NCBI RefSeq assembly: GCF_026339875.1
Contig: NZ_JAPEPZ010000001.1
Coordinates: 7,812,001-7,876,000 of the forward strand
DNA: 64,000 nt
Direction of reading: 5' to 3'
From: Streptomyces sp. NBC_01571
Lineage (GTDB): Bacteria > Actinomycetota > Actinomycetes > Streptomycetales > Streptomycetaceae
The notes beneath the pieces were generated by a model. It was not told the DNA's origin, made no database searches, and saw nothing but the letters and a program-made list of their open reading frames with translations. Below, piece by piece: positions 50,470-58,590 of this stretch. Numbering within the stretch: the first letter of the stretch is position 1; each line of letters opens with the position of its first letter. A program made the position numbers and the translations under genes.

Positions 50470-51927
50470 TCAGTCCTCGCGCAGGGCGCGGACCGCCTCC
50501 GCCACGCGGTCGCCGTACGACGGGTCGGCCGCGTGGAAGTGGGCGAGGTTCTTCTCGACGACGTCGTCGCGGGAGACCTGCGCGAGGCCGCCGGCGATGT
50601 TCGCCACGAGACGGGACTGCTCGTCCCGCGACATCAGCCGGTACAGCTCACCCGCCTGGAAGAAATGGTCGTCCTTGGTGTGGAGCGGGGCCTCGTGCGT
50701 GCCCGTGTGGCCGTGCACGGCGAGCGGGGCCGACAGCGGGCGGCCGGTCTCGGCCGGGCCGTCGTAGGAGTTGGGTTCGTAGTTCTTCGCCGCGCGGCCC
50801 TGGTCGTTGGAGGCCATCAGGCCGTCGCGGCCGTAGTTCTGGGCGGCCGTCGCCTTCGGGGCGTTCACCGCGAGCAGCGTGTGGTTCACGCCCAGCCGGT
50901 AGCGGTGGGCGTCCGCGTACGCGAACAGGCGGCCCTGGAGCATCTTGTCGGGAGAGGGGCCGATGCCCGGAACGAAGTTGTTCGGGGAGAAGGCGGCCTG
51001 TTCGACCTCGGCGAAGACGTTGTCGGGGTTGCGGTCCAGGACGAGTCGTCCCACGCGCCGCAGCGGATAGTCCCCGTGCGGCCACACCTTGGTGAGGTCG
51101 AAGGGGTTGAAGCGGTAGTCGGCCGCCTCGGCCGCGGGCATGATCTGCACGTACAGCGTCCAGGACGGGTGCACGCCCCGCTCGATCGCCTGAAGCAGGT
51201 CCGTCTGGTGGGAGTTGGGGTCCGTGCCCGCGATCTCCCGCGCCTGCTCGCTCGACAGCGAGCGCACGCCCTGGTTCGTCTTGAAGTGGTACTTGACGAA
51301 GAAGGCCTCGCCCTCGGCGTTCGTCCACTGGTAGGTGTGCGAGCCGTAGCCGTTCATGTGGCGGTACGAGGCCGGGATGCCGCGGTCGCCCATCAGCCAG
51401 GTCACCTGGTGCGTCGCCTCGGGGGAGTGCGCCCAGAAGTCCCAGACGTTGTCCGGCTCCTGCTTGCCCGTGAACGGGTCGCGCTTCTGGGAGTGGATGA
51501 AGTCGGGGAACTTGACCGGGTCCTTGACGAAGAAGACGGGCGTGTTGTTCCCGACCAGGTCGTAGTTGCCTTCCTCCGTGTAGAACTTCACCGCGAAACC
51601 GCGGGGGTCACGGACCGCGTCCGCGCCGCCGAGGTTGTCGGCCACGGTCGAGAAGCGCAGGAACACCTCGGTGCGCTTGCCGACCGTGCCGAGGAAGTCG
51701 GCGTACGTGAAGCCCGTGACGTCGTCGGTCACCTCGAAGTGGCCGTACGCGCCCGAGCCGCGGGCGTGCACCACACGCTCCGGGATGCGCTCGCGGTTGA
51801 ACCGGGCGAGCTTCTCCAGCAGGTGCTGGTCCTGGAGGAGCAGCGGGCCGCCGACGCCTGCGGTGGCGGAGTTCTGGTTGTCGGCGACCGGGGCGCCGGA
51901 CTCGGTCGTCAGCACGCGCTTCGACAT
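50470..51927 (-). CDS. katA: Monofunctional haem catalase (clade 3, small subunit)
   Basis: 485 aa. It decomposes H2O2 in the cytoplasm. Visible motifs are the catalytic His region [20 protein letters not shown], the Asn-containing segment [23 protein letters not shown] and the proximal haem Tyr in [14 protein letters not shown]. The family's usual FSTVAGE reads FSTVADN. The gene sits between the glyoxylate and urate genes. Its promoter carries the same 18-nt element as the uricase operon and a TTCC-N7-GGAA box. Both support a job in removing the peroxide made by uricase. Confidence 0.95.
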   Translation of the reverse strand: MSKRVLTTESGAPVADNQNSATAGVGGPLLLQDQHLLEKLARFNRERIPERVVHARGSGAYGHFEVTDDVTGFTYADFLGTVGKRTEVFLRFSTVADNLGGADAVRDPRGFAVKFYTEEGNYDLVGNNTPVFFVKDPVKFPDFIHSQKRDPFTGKQEPDNVWDFWAHSPEATHQVTWLMGDRGIPASYRHMNGYGSHTYQWTNAEGEAFFVKYHFKTNQGVRSLSSEQAREIAGTDPNSHQTDLLQAIERGVHPSWTLYVQIMPAAEAADYRFNPFDLTKVWPHGDYPLRRVGRLVLDRNPDNVFAEVEQAAFSPNNFVPGIGPSPDKMLQGRLFAYADAHRYRLGVNHTLLAVNAPKATAAQNYGRDGLMASNDQGRAAKNYEPNSYDGPAETGRPLSAPLAVHGHTGTHEAPLHTKDDHFFQAGELYRLMSRDEQSRLVANIAGGLAQVSRDDVVEKNLAHFHAADPSYGDRVAEAVRALRED

Positions 51928-51960
51928 CGTGGACCTTCCGTACGAGAGGGCAGCGGGGCC

Positions 51961-51988
51961 AGCGGAAACGTACTTCCGCTATGTGGAC
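51961..51988. promoter_or_regulatory. TTCC-N7-GGAA-type box plus palindrome in the catalase leader
   Basis: TTCCGCTATGTGGAC at 51974-51988 fits the TTCC-N7-GGAA box with one mismatch. It overlaps a perfect 7-bp inverted repeat AGCGGAA-N6-TTCCGCT (51961-51980). Both lie about 15-45 bp downstream of the catalase -10, a repressor position like that at gcl and hyi. Confidence 0.55.
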
Positions 51989-52002
51989 CGACCGCTTCGT
52001 GG

Positions 52003-52031
52003 AGCCTAGGTTTGGGGTCTGTGGACGTCAA
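52003..52031 (-). promoter_or_regulatory. Vegetative-type promoter of the catalase gene
   Basis: On the minus strand TTGACG (52026-52031) and TAGGCT (52003-52008) are spaced by exactly 17 bp, a strong HrdB-type match about 80 bp before the start codon. Confidence 0.75.
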
Positions 52032-52043
52032 CAGTTTGTTGAA
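52026..52043 (-). promoter_or_regulatory. Shared element TTCAACAAACTGTTGACG at the catalase -35
   Basis: An 18-nt element containing the perfect palindrome CAACA-N3-TGTTG and ending in the -35 hexamer TTGACG. It matches the uraD promoter element at 17 of 18 positions, so a common repressor is likely. Confidence 0.7.
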
Positions 52044-52113
52044 GTCGATTCCGGACGGTGCCACCGCCTGGGCGCGACAGGACAGGTGTCGGCGGCGGCA
52101 CCGCCCGGAAGTC

Positions 52114-53004
52114 TCAGAGCTGCGCGCCGGAGAGCCGCTCGACGGCCCGCAGCAGGGCGGAGTGGTCCAGGCCGCCGTCCCCCTGCGCGCGCAGTGAGGC
52201 CACCAGTTGGGCGACCACGGCGCCGACCGGCAGTGCGGCGCCCACGGTGCGGGCGGCGTCCGTGACGATGCCCATGTCCTTGTGGTGCAGGTCGATGCGG
52301 AAGCCCGGCTTGAAGTCGCGGCTGAGGAAGTTGTCCTTCTTGCGCGTCAGTACGGTCGAGCCGGCCAGGCCGCCGTTCAGCACGTCGAGCGCCGCCCGCA
52401 GGTCCACGCCCGACTTCTCCAGGAACACCACGGCCTCGGCGCACGCCTGGATGTTCACGGCGACGATCAGCTGGTTGGCGGCCTTCACGGTCTGACCCGA
52501 GCCGTGCGGACCGCACAGCACGATGGTCCGGCCGAGCGCCTCGAAGATCGGTTCGGCCGCGTCGAAGTCGGCCTGTTCCCCGCCGACCATGATGGACAGC
52601 ACGGCCTCGACGGCACCGGCCTCACCGCCGGACACCGGGGCGTCCAGGACCCGGACGCCCTTGGCCGCGGCGGCCTTCGCGAGGTCCACGGAGGTCTGCG
52701 GGGTGATCGACGACATGTCGACGAGCAGCGCTCCGGACCGCGCGTTCTCCAGGATGCCGTCGGGCCCGTACGCGATGGCCTCGACCTGCGGGGAGGCGGG
52801 CACCATCGTGATCACCACGTCGGCGTCGCGCACCGCCTCGGCGATCGACCCCGCCGCCGTGCCGCCGGCCGCGGTGAGCCGCTCCAGCTTGTCCTGCTCC
52901 AGGGTGAACCCGGTGACGTCGTACCCGGCCTTGATCAGGTTCTCCGACATGGGGGAGCCCATGATGCCGAGCCCGATCCACGCGACCTTGGGGAGTTTGC
53001 TCAT
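52114..53004 (-). CDS. glxR: Tartronate semialdehyde (2-hydroxy-3-oxopropionate) reductase
   Basis: About 296 aa of the beta-hydroxyacid dehydrogenase family. It has an N-terminal dinucleotide fold with WIGLGIMGSPMSENLIKAGY, the substrate motif LDAPVSGGEAGA near residue 120 and the catalytic Lys in GSGQTVKAANQLIV. It reduces tartronate semialdehyde (made by Gcl) to D-glycerate with NAD(P)H. The ATG at 53004 has AAAGG about 9 nt upstream; the same frame reads open far upstream but only by composition. It follows the isomerase gene by 38 bp and is probably co-transcribed from the promoter near 54.0 kb. Confidence 0.95.
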   Translation of the reverse strand: MSKLPKVAWIGLGIMGSPMSENLIKAGYDVTGFTLEQDKLERLTAAGGTAAGSIAEAVRDADVVITMVPASPQVEAIAYGPDGILENARSGALLVDMSSITPQTSVDLAKAAAAKGVRVLDAPVSGGEAGAVEAVLSIMVGGEQADFDAAEPIFEALGRTIVLCGPHGSGQTVKAANQLIVAVNIQACAEAVVFLEKSGVDLRAALDVLNGGLAGSTVLTRKKDNFLSRDFKPGFRIDLHHKDMGIVTDAARTVGAALPVGAVVAQLVASLRAQGDGGLDHSALLRAVERLSGAQL

Positions 53005-53042
53005 GAGGGTGCCTTTCTGACTTGTCGTCGTGGGGTGCCGGG

Positions 53043-53900
53043 TCAGCGGGCGGCTCGGGCTTCGGCGGGCAGCCAGTCGAAGGCCTCGGCGCTCGGGCGG
53101 TCGCCCGGCTTGTACTCCAGGCCGACCCAGCCCTGGTAACCGGCCTTGCGCAGCTGCCCGAGCAGGTCCTCCAGCGGGAGCGTGCCGGTGCCCGGCGCGC
53201 CGCGGCCGGGGTTGTCGGCGATCTGCACATGGCCGGTCTTCCCGGTGTACGCGGAGATCGCCTGCGGCAGGTCCTCGCCGTTCATGGACAGGTGGTAAAG
53301 GTCCATGAGGAACCTGGCGTTGCCGAGGCCGGTCGCCTCGTTGACCCGGTCGACGACGGCGACGCCGGCCGCGGAACTCACCAGTGGATAGTCCGGTGAC
53401 TCGGGCCGGTTGAGCGTCTCGATCAGCAGGATCGCGCCGATCCGGTCGGCCGCCCGTGCCGCGAGGACCAGGTTCTCCAGCGCGAGCGCGTCCTGCTCGG
53501 CCGGGTCCACGCCCTCGACGCGATTGCCGTACAGGGCGTTGAGGGCCCCGCAGCCCAGCGACCGCGCGAAGTCCGCCGCGACGTCGATGTTGGCGCGGAA
53601 CCTCTCCGACTCCTCGCCGGGGATCGACAGCGCGCCCCGGTCGGGACCGGGCAGTCGTCCGGCGTAGAAGTTGAGACCCGTCAGCTGGACGCCCGCGTCC
53701 TCGATCGCCCGCTTCAGGGCGTCGAGTTCGGCGGGTGCGGGGGTGGGGGTGTCGACCCAGGGCCACCACAGTTCGACCGCGGTGAAGCCGGCCGCCGCGG
53801 CGGCCGCGGGGCGCTCCAGGAGCGGGAGTTCCGTGAAGAGGATCGACAGGTTGACGTTGAAGCGCTGCTCTGCGGCTGTGCTCGATGCAAAACCGGTCAT
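53043..53900 (-). CDS. hyi: Hydroxypyruvate isomerase
   Basis: 285 aa, TIM-barrel (xylose-isomerase-like) fold, slightly longer than E. coli Hyi (258 aa) because of an N-terminal extension. It shows FNVNLSILFTELPLLERPAAA, FTAVELWWPW, the metal-ligand Glu in LLIETLNRPESPDYPL, FLMDLYHLSMNGEDL and HVQIADNPGRGAPGTG. It interconverts hydroxypyruvate and tartronate semialdehyde beside Gcl and the reductase. It is the first gene of the hyi-glxR operon; two TTCC-N7-GGAA boxes lie between its -10 and start codon. Confidence 0.94.
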   Translation of the reverse strand: MTGFASSTAAEQRFNVNLSILFTELPLLERPAAAAAAGFTAVELWWPWVDTPTPAPAELDALKRAIEDAGVQLTGLNFYAGRLPGPDRGALSIPGEESERFRANIDVAADFARSLGCGALNALYGNRVEGVDPAEQDALALENLVLAARAADRIGAILLIETLNRPESPDYPLVSSAAGVAVVDRVNEATGLGNARFLMDLYHLSMNGEDLPQAISAYTGKTGHVQIADNPGRGAPGTGTLPLEDLLGQLRKAGYQGWVGLEYKPGDRPSAEAFDWLPAEARAAR

Positions 53901-53959
53901 GGACTCGGCGCCCCCTTCCGTATCGACAGTCCGGCCGGTGTTCGCTCCGGCTCACTCAA

Positions 53960-53974
53960 TTCCGCATAGTGGAA
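53960..53974. promoter_or_regulatory. TTCC-N7-GGAA box 1 upstream of hyi
   Basis: TTCCGCATAGTGGAA has perfect arms and is the best copy of the motif in the window. Its centre is 21 bp from the neighbouring box, the same spacing as at gcl. Confidence 0.65.
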
Positions 53975-53980
53975 GTTCGT

Positions 53981-53995
53981 TTCTGCTTAATGGAA
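53981..53995. promoter_or_regulatory. TTCC-N7-GGAA box 2 upstream of hyi (one mismatch)
   Basis: TTCTGCTTAATGGAA, one mismatch in the first arm. It touches the -10 hexamer of the minus-strand promoter and could also affect the divergent thiamine-binding-like gene. Confidence 0.55.
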
Positions 53996-54024
53996 GATTG
54001 CCGCCGGGTCGCGGGGCTTGTCAA
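53995..54024 (-). promoter_or_regulatory. Promoter of hyi-glxR
   Basis: On the minus strand TTGACA (54019-54024) and CAATCT (53995-54000) are spaced by 18 bp. The -35 is perfect, the -10 weak. The two boxes follow immediately downstream. Confidence 0.5.
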
Positions 54025-54068
54025 GAGGGGGCTGCCGGAAAATCGACGCCGAGCAGTAGGTTGAGCGG

Positions 54069-54320
54069 GTGCGATTGAGAGTGGAGTTCACGACCGAGCC
54101 CTTCGACCTCGACGAGGCACCCCCGCACGCGCTGGTCGCCCGCGAGGTCGTCGAGGCGGCCGCGCTGGACGCCGTGGACGTCGGCCCGTTCGGCAACACC
54201 GCGGAGGGCGGCGCCGACGCCGTGCTCGACGCGGTCGACGCGCTGCTGCGCAAGGCCCTGGCCGCGGGCGCCACGCGGGTCTCGCTGCAGGTGAACGTGG
54301 TCGGGGAGGGCGATAAGTGA
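54069..54320 (+). CDS. Small MTH1187/YkoF-like (thiamine-binding-fold) protein
   Basis: 83 aa from a GTG. The sequence VGPFGNTAEGGADAVLDAVDALLRKALAAGATRVSLQVNVVGE matches the second half of the small ferredoxin-like MTH1187/YkoF fold (pattern G-N/T-x-x-EG-x6-V, then a G-x-x-R-V-x-L strand), whose members can bind thiamine or related ligands. Its stop overlaps the start of the following HTH gene by GTGA, so the two are coupled. A ligand-binding subunit for that DNA-binding protein is one reading. It is divergent from hyi across the two TTCC boxes. Confidence 0.65.
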   Translation: MRLRVEFTTEPFDLDEAPPHALVAREVVEAAALDAVDVGPFGNTAEGGADAVLDAVDALLRKALAAGATRVSLQVNVVGEGDK

Positions 54321-54685
54321 CCGGTACCGGGGACGATCCCTTCGTCGCGGCGGTCAAGCCGCTGGTCGACGCCATGGGGGGCGAGATGCTGGCGCCCGGC
54401 CAGGCCGGACCCGACGACGTCGTGCTGTCCTGGGAGGGCGCGGACGTGGTCGCCGTACGCCTGCCGCAACTCGCCGACTCGCTCGATCACATCCTGGCCG
54501 CCCTGGAGCGCAAGCAGGGCAAGCCCCTGGCCGACCTCGACCGCAAGGCCAAGCAGGAGGTCGTACGGGTGCTGGAGGCGCGCGGGGCGTTCTCCGTGCG
54601 GCATGGCGTGGAGACCGTGGCGAGCGCGCTCGGGGTGAGCCGCTTCACCGTCTACAACTACCTGAACCGCGAGAAGCAGGTCTGA
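54317..54685 (+). CDS. YheO/DauR-type HTH protein lacking the PAS domain
   Basis: 122 aa. The C-terminal ~55 residues (LADLDRKAKQEVVRVLEARG, then FSVRHGVETVASALGVSRFTVYNYLNREK) match the HTH_22 domain of YheO/DauR regulators. The N-terminal ~65 residues are short and end in a small alpha/beta region (DDVVLSWEGADVVAVRLPQL) instead of the full PAS-like sensor. It is translationally coupled to the thiamine-binding-fold gene. It may regulate the nearby glyoxylate or urate genes and is a candidate reader of the local operators. A strong intrinsic terminator lies downstream. Confidence 0.72.
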   Translation: MTGTGDDPFVAAVKPLVDAMGGEMLAPGQAGPDDVVLSWEGADVVAVRLPQLADSLDHILAALERKQGKPLADLDRKAKQEVVRVLEARGAFSVRHGVETVASALGVSRFTVYNYLNREKQV

Positions 54686-54824
54686 GGGAGACCCGGAGGG
54701 TCCGACGGGGGCTTCGAGGGGGGTGGGGGGTTCCGAAGAGGGATGCGCCCCGGCCGGCGAAGACGCGCAGGTCCGGGGTCTGCCGGACCCCCCTCCTCCG
54801 GCCGGCGGGCCCCCCGTGGGACCG

Positions 54825-54856
54825 CCGCCGTCCGGATCACCCGGACGGCGGTTTTT
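54825..54856 (+). terminator. Rho-independent terminator (11-bp stem plus T5)
   Basis: CCGCCGTCCGG, a 5-nt loop, CCGGACGGCGG and then TTTTTG. It is one of the few classic terminators with a U-tract in the window and insulates the uraD promoter that follows. Confidence 0.88.
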
Positions 54857-54869
54857 GTTACCCGGATTT

Positions 54870-54887
54870 TTCAACAAAGTGTTGACG
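54870..54887 (+). promoter_or_regulatory. Shared element TTCAACAAAGTGTTGACG at the uraD -35
   Basis: The 18-nt element contains the perfect palindrome CAACA-N3-TGTTG and ends in the -35 hexamer. It matches the catalase promoter element at 17 of 18 positions, in the same orientation relative to transcription. Confidence 0.7.
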
Positions 54888-54910
54888 TGATGTTTTCGAG
54901 GGCGTTAGCT
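54882..54910 (+). promoter_or_regulatory. Promoter of the uraD-uraH-uricase operon
   Basis: TTGACG at 54882-54887 and TTAGCT at 54905-54910 are spaced by 17 bp, about 40 bp before the GTG start of uraD. The shared palindrome overlaps the -35, as for repression by steric block. Confidence 0.65.
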
Positions 54911-54949
54911 GTCCGCAGCCCGTCCAGCACAAGGCCACGGAGGCATCCC

Positions 54950-55465
54950 GTGACGTCGAGTACGACACCTGGCGCTCTCGCCCGGTTCAACGCCCTGGAG
55001 GAGCGGGCGGCCCGCGCCGCACTCCTCGAGGTGTGCGCCTCGGCGGCCTGGGTGCGCGGCCTGCTCGCCCGGCGCCCGTACGCCACTCCCGACGCCCTGT
55101 TCGCCGCGAGCGACGCCGCCATGGCCGAGCTGTCCGCGGCGGACCTGGCGGACGCGATGGCCGGGCACCCGCCGATCGGGCGGCCGAAACCCGGCGACCC
55201 GACCTCCTCCCGGGAACAGCGCGGCATGGCAGGCGCCTCCGAGGAACTCAGGGCGGAGATGCTCGAACTGAACCTGGCCTACCAGGAGAAGTTCGGCCAT
55301 GTCTTCCTCATCTGCGCCACCGGCCGGACCGGCGAGCAGATGCGCGACGCGGTCGAGGAACGCCTCGGCAACACACCCGGGCAGGAGTACGAGATCGTCC
55401 GCGTCGAACTGACGGCGATCAACCGCATCCGCCTCGCCCGACTCCTGGAGGAAGAAGAGGCATGA
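54950..55465 (+). CDS. uraD: OHCU decarboxylase
   Basis: About 171 aa, the usual length. It decarboxylates 2-oxo-4-hydroxy-4-carboxy-5-ureidoimidazoline to S-allantoin, the third step from urate. The conserved AGHPPIG (catalytic His) lies near residue 72, SSREQRGM follows, and the end reads EIVRVELTAINRIRLARLL. A GTG start at 54950 is chosen because GGAGG lies 6 nt before it. It overlaps uraH by ATGA, so the operon uraD-uraH-uricase is coupled. The promoter element is shared with the catalase promoter. Confidence 0.93.
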   Translation: MTSSTTPGALARFNALEERAARAALLEVCASAAWVRGLLARRPYATPDALFAASDAAMAELSAADLADAMAGHPPIGRPKPGDPTSSREQRGMAGASEELRAEMLELNLAYQEKFGHVFLICATGRTGEQMRDAVEERLGNTPGQEYEIVRVELTAINRIRLARLLEEEEA

Positions 55466-55860
55466 GCACCGACACCACGGCTTCCGTGTCCACGCACATC
55501 CTGGACACCAGCGCCGGCCGCCCCGCCGGGGACGTCGCCGTGCGGCTGGCGGCCCGCGACGGCCGCGACGCGGACTGGCGCCCGCTCGGCGGCTCCGCGA
55601 CCGACGCGGACGGCCGGTGCAAGGACCTGCCGGCGCTGCCGGAGGGGACGACCCACGTACGGCTCGACTTCGAGGTCGAGGCGTACTTCGAGAAGAAGCA
55701 AGCCGATGCGCAGCAGGACGCCCCCGCGAACCGGGACAGCGGTACGAGCGGAGTGTTCTTCCCCGAGGTGGCGATCACCTTCGCGGTGACGCCGGGCGAG
55801 CACTACCACGTACCGCTGCTGCTCAACCCGTTCGGCTACTCCGTTTACCGAGGGAGCTAG
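55462..55860 (+). CDS. uraH: 5-Hydroxyisourate hydrolase (transthyretin-like)
   Basis: 132 aa, somewhat longer than the usual ~110-115. It hydrolyses 5-hydroxyisourate, the uricase product, to OHCU. The N-terminal STHILDTSAGRPAGDVAV motif and the C-terminal YRGS signature are complete, and EHYHVPLLLNPFGYSVY is typical. Extra length comes from an insertion near residues 75-95 (EKKQADAQQDAPANRD) between two strands. It is coupled to uraD by ATGA and followed by uricase after 7 bp. Confidence 0.94.
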   Translation: MSTDTTASVSTHILDTSAGRPAGDVAVRLAARDGRDADWRPLGGSATDADGRCKDLPALPEGTTHVRLDFEVEAYFEKKQADAQQDAPANRDSGTSGVFFPEVAITFAVTPGEHYHVPLLLNPFGYSVYRGS

Positions 55861-55867
55861 CAGACAG

Positions 55868-56815
55868 ATGACGGACAACTCCCGACCCGCGCGCCCCGTG
55901 GTCCTGGGACAGAACCAGTACGGCAAGGCCGAGAACCGGGTCGTCAGGATCACGCGCGACGGCGACACCCATCACATCAAGGACCTCAACGTGTCCGTGG
56001 CGCTGAGCGGCGACATGGAAGAGGTCCACTACTCCGGCTCGAACGCCAACGTCCTGCCGACGGACACCACCAAGAACACGGTGTACGCCTTCGCCAAGGA
56101 GCACGGCATCGAGTCCGCCGAGCAGTTCGGCATCCACCTCGCCCGGCACTTCGTGACCAGCCAGGAGCCGATCAGGACGGCGCGCATCAGGATCGAGGAG
56201 TACGCCTGGGAGCGCATCGAGACCTCGGACGCCAACTCCAGGTTCATCGGCGCCGACGAGGTCAAGCACTCCTTCGTGCGCAAGGGCCAGGAGACCCGGG
56301 TCACCCAGATCACCTTCGACGGCACGACCTGGGAGGTCGTCTCCGGCCTGAAGGACCTCGTCGTGATGAACTCGACGAACTCCGAGTTCTGGGGCTTCGT
56401 CAAGGACAAGTACACGACGCTGCCCGAGGCGTACGACCGCATCCTGGCGACCGAGGTCTCCGGCCGCTGGCGCTTCAACTGGACCGGCGACGAGCAGAAG
56501 ATGCCCAACTGGGAGAAGTCCTACGACCAGGTCAGGAAGCACATGCTCCAGGCCTTCGCGGAGACGTACTCGCTGTCGCTGCAGCAGACCCTGTACCAGA
56601 TGGGTGCGCGCATCATCAACAACCGCGGCGAGATCGACGAGGTCCGCTTCTCCCTCCCGAACAAGCATCACTTCCTGGTGGACCTTCAGCCGTTCGGGCT
56701 GGAGAACGACAACGAGGTCTACTACGCGGCCGACCGCCCCTACGGGCTGATCGAGGCCACCGTCCTGCGTGACGGCTGCGAGCCGCGCATCCCCGTGGAC
56801 CTCACCAACCTCTGA
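55868..56815 (+). CDS. pucL: Urate oxidase (uricase)
   Basis: 315 aa. It oxidises urate with O2 to 5-hydroxyisourate and releases H2O2. It shows the catalytic Thr-Lys region (LPTDTTKNTVYAFAKEHG), the FVTSQEPIRTARIRIEEYAWERI strand, VVSGLKDLVVMNSTNSEFWGF (substrate-binding loop) and the closing EIDEVRFSLPNKHHFLVDL. No peroxisomal signal is expected in a bacterium. It ends the uraD-uraH-uricase operon. The peroxide made here explains the shared promoter element with the catalase gene. Confidence 0.96.
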   Translation: MTDNSRPARPVVLGQNQYGKAENRVVRITRDGDTHHIKDLNVSVALSGDMEEVHYSGSNANVLPTDTTKNTVYAFAKEHGIESAEQFGIHLARHFVTSQEPIRTARIRIEEYAWERIETSDANSRFIGADEVKHSFVRKGQETRVTQITFDGTTWEVVSGLKDLVVMNSTNSEFWGFVKDKYTTLPEAYDRILATEVSGRWRFNWTGDEQKMPNWEKSYDQVRKHMLQAFAETYSLSLQQTLYQMGARIINNRGEIDEVRFSLPNKHHFLVDLQPFGLENDNEVYYAADRPYGLIEATVLRDGCEPRIPVDLTNL

Positions 56816-56941
56816 CCTCCGCCGGTGCCCCCGGCGGCCGGGGGCACCTCCCTCCATCGGCACCCGTGGCGTCAACGGCCGCGGCACTCAAAGCTCCTGG
56901 GGTCCTGCCGTGCCCTCTCCACAGAGCGAAAAGGACGCATC

Positions 56942-58321
56942 ATGGCAGCAGCCCAGCGCATCGTCATCGAGAACTGTTCGATCGCGACCGTCGACGCCGC
57001 CGACACCGAGTACGCCACCGGGCACATCGTCGTCGCCGGCAACCGCATCGAGTCCCTCGGCGCGGGCAGCGCCCCCGAGGGGCTGGAGAACGTGGTCCGC
57101 CGCATCGACGGCACCGGCCACCTGGCCACACCCGGCCTGGTCAACACCCACCACCACTTCTACCAGTGGATCACCCGCGGGCTGGCCACCGACCACAACC
57201 TCTTCAACTGGCTCGTCGCGCTGTACCCGACGTGGGCGCGCATCGACGAGCAGATGGTGTACGCCGCCGCACAGGGTTCCCTCGCGATGATGGCCCGCGG
57301 CGGTGTCACCACCGCCATGGATCACCACTACGTCTTCCCGAAGGGCTCCGGGGACCTGTCCGGCGCCATCATCCGGGCCGCCCGTGAGACGGGTGTCCGC
57401 TTCACCCTGGCCCGCGGCTCCATGGACCGCAGCGAGAAGGACGGCGGCCTGCCGCCGGACTTCGCCGTCGAGACCCTCGAAGGCGCCCTCGCCGCCACCG
57501 AGGCGACCGTCGACGAGCACCACGACGCCTCCTTCGGCGCCATGACGCAGATCGCCGTCGCCCCCTGCTCACCCTTCTCCGTCTCCACCGAACTCCTCAC
57601 GCAGGGCGCGGAACTGGCCCGGCGCAAGGGCGTACGGCTGCACACGCACGGCTCGGAGACCGTCGAGGAGGAGCAGTTCTGCAAGGAACTGTTCGGGATG
57701 GGCCCGACCGACTACTTCGAGTCCACCGGCTGGCTGGGCGAGGACGTGTGGATGGCCCACTGCGTCCACATGAACGACTCCGACATCGCCGCCTTCGCCC
57801 GGACGAGGACGGGTGTCGCCCACTGCCCCTCCTCCAACGCCCGCCTGGCGGCCGGAATCGCGCGCGTCCCCGACATGCTCGCGGCCGGCGTCCCGGTCGG
57901 CCTCGGCGTCGACGGCACCGCCTCCAACGAGTCCGGCGAACTCCACACCGAGCTGCGCAACGCCCTCCTCGTCAACCGTCTCGGCGCCCACCGGGAAGCC
58001 GCCCTGAACGCCCGGCAGGCGCTGCGTCTCGGCACCTTCGGCGGCGCCCAGGTCCTCGGCAGGGCGGCGGAGATCGGCTCCCTGGAGCCGGGCAAGCTCG
58101 CCGACCTCGTGCTGTGGAGGCTGGACACCCTGGCGCACGCCTCGATCGCCGACCCGGTGACCGCGCTGGTCTTCGGCGCGGCGGCCCCGGTCACCCTCTC
58201 CCTCGTCAACGGCCTCCCGGTGGTCGAGAACAGCCGGCTGCTGCACGTGGACGAGGACGCCGTCGCCCGCTCCACGCGGGCGGAGGCACAGCGCCTCGCG
58301 CGGATCACCGCGCAGGCCTGA
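56942..58321 (+). CDS. 8-Oxoguanine-deaminase-like amidohydrolase
   Basis: About 459 aa of the amidohydrolase superfamily. Metal ligands are visible: HHHFYQW after NT (residues ~60), HTHGSETVEEE near 230, AHCVHM near 265 and GVDGTASNESGE near 320. This set, with Glu after HTH and Asp in GVDG, matches 8-oxoguanine/guanine deaminases acting as mononuclear zinc enzymes. It would turn 8-oxoguanine into urate for the uricase upstream, or deaminate another purine. The ATG at 56942 follows AAAAGGAC; a longer upstream reading lacks family similarity. It lies 126 bp after uricase on the same strand. Confidence 0.88.
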   Translation: MAAAQRIVIENCSIATVDAADTEYATGHIVVAGNRIESLGAGSAPEGLENVVRRIDGTGHLATPGLVNTHHHFYQWITRGLATDHNLFNWLVALYPTWARIDEQMVYAAAQGSLAMMARGGVTTAMDHHYVFPKGSGDLSGAIIRAARETGVRFTLARGSMDRSEKDGGLPPDFAVETLEGALAATEATVDEHHDASFGAMTQIAVAPCSPFSVSTELLTQGAELARRKGVRLHTHGSETVEEEQFCKELFGMGPTDYFESTGWLGEDVWMAHCVHMNDSDIAAFARTRTGVAHCPSSNARLAAGIARVPDMLAAGVPVGLGVDGTASNESGELHTELRNALLVNRLGAHREAALNARQALRLGTFGGAQVLGRAAEIGSLEPGKLADLVLWRLDTLAHASIADPVTALVFGAAAPVTLSLVNGLPVVENSRLLHVDEDAVARSTRAEAQRLARITAQA

Positions 58322-58334
58322 GCAGTCCGAAGAT

Positions 58335-58436
58335 CTCCGGCCGAGGGGGACGGCCCTCGGCCGGAGGCCATGGACCCGAGCGGGGTCCATGGCGGCCGTC
58401 TCCGGTGGGCGCGCATGGACGTGCGCGCCCACCGGA
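58335..58436. repeat. Three consecutive perfect hairpins after the deaminase gene
   Basis: Three adjacent perfect stems: 13 bp (58335-58366, loop 6), 11 bp (58367-58393, loop 5) and 14 bp (58401-58436, loop 8). They follow the deaminase stop by 14 bp and lie before the permease gene. They could stop or attenuate transcription, or stabilise the upstream mRNA. Confidence 0.85.
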
Positions 58437-58590
58437 ACGGTCTCCGTCACCCGGACGCCCTGCCCCCTGACGGTCTCCGCCGTCCGGACGGGCTTCCTCG
58501 TGACGGCCATCGTCCCGGTCCCGCACGACCGCGCATCACCTCCCTGATACCCGCGTCAGAGCCGACGCGTAACCGACCGGAGGAGCCGCC

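Noticed and set aside
52114..53955. A 613-codon frame that could be read as a fusion upstream of tartronate-semialdehyde reductase.
   Set aside because: The first 317 codons are the shadow of hyi in another frame. The reductase has its own ATG and ribosome-binding site at 53004.
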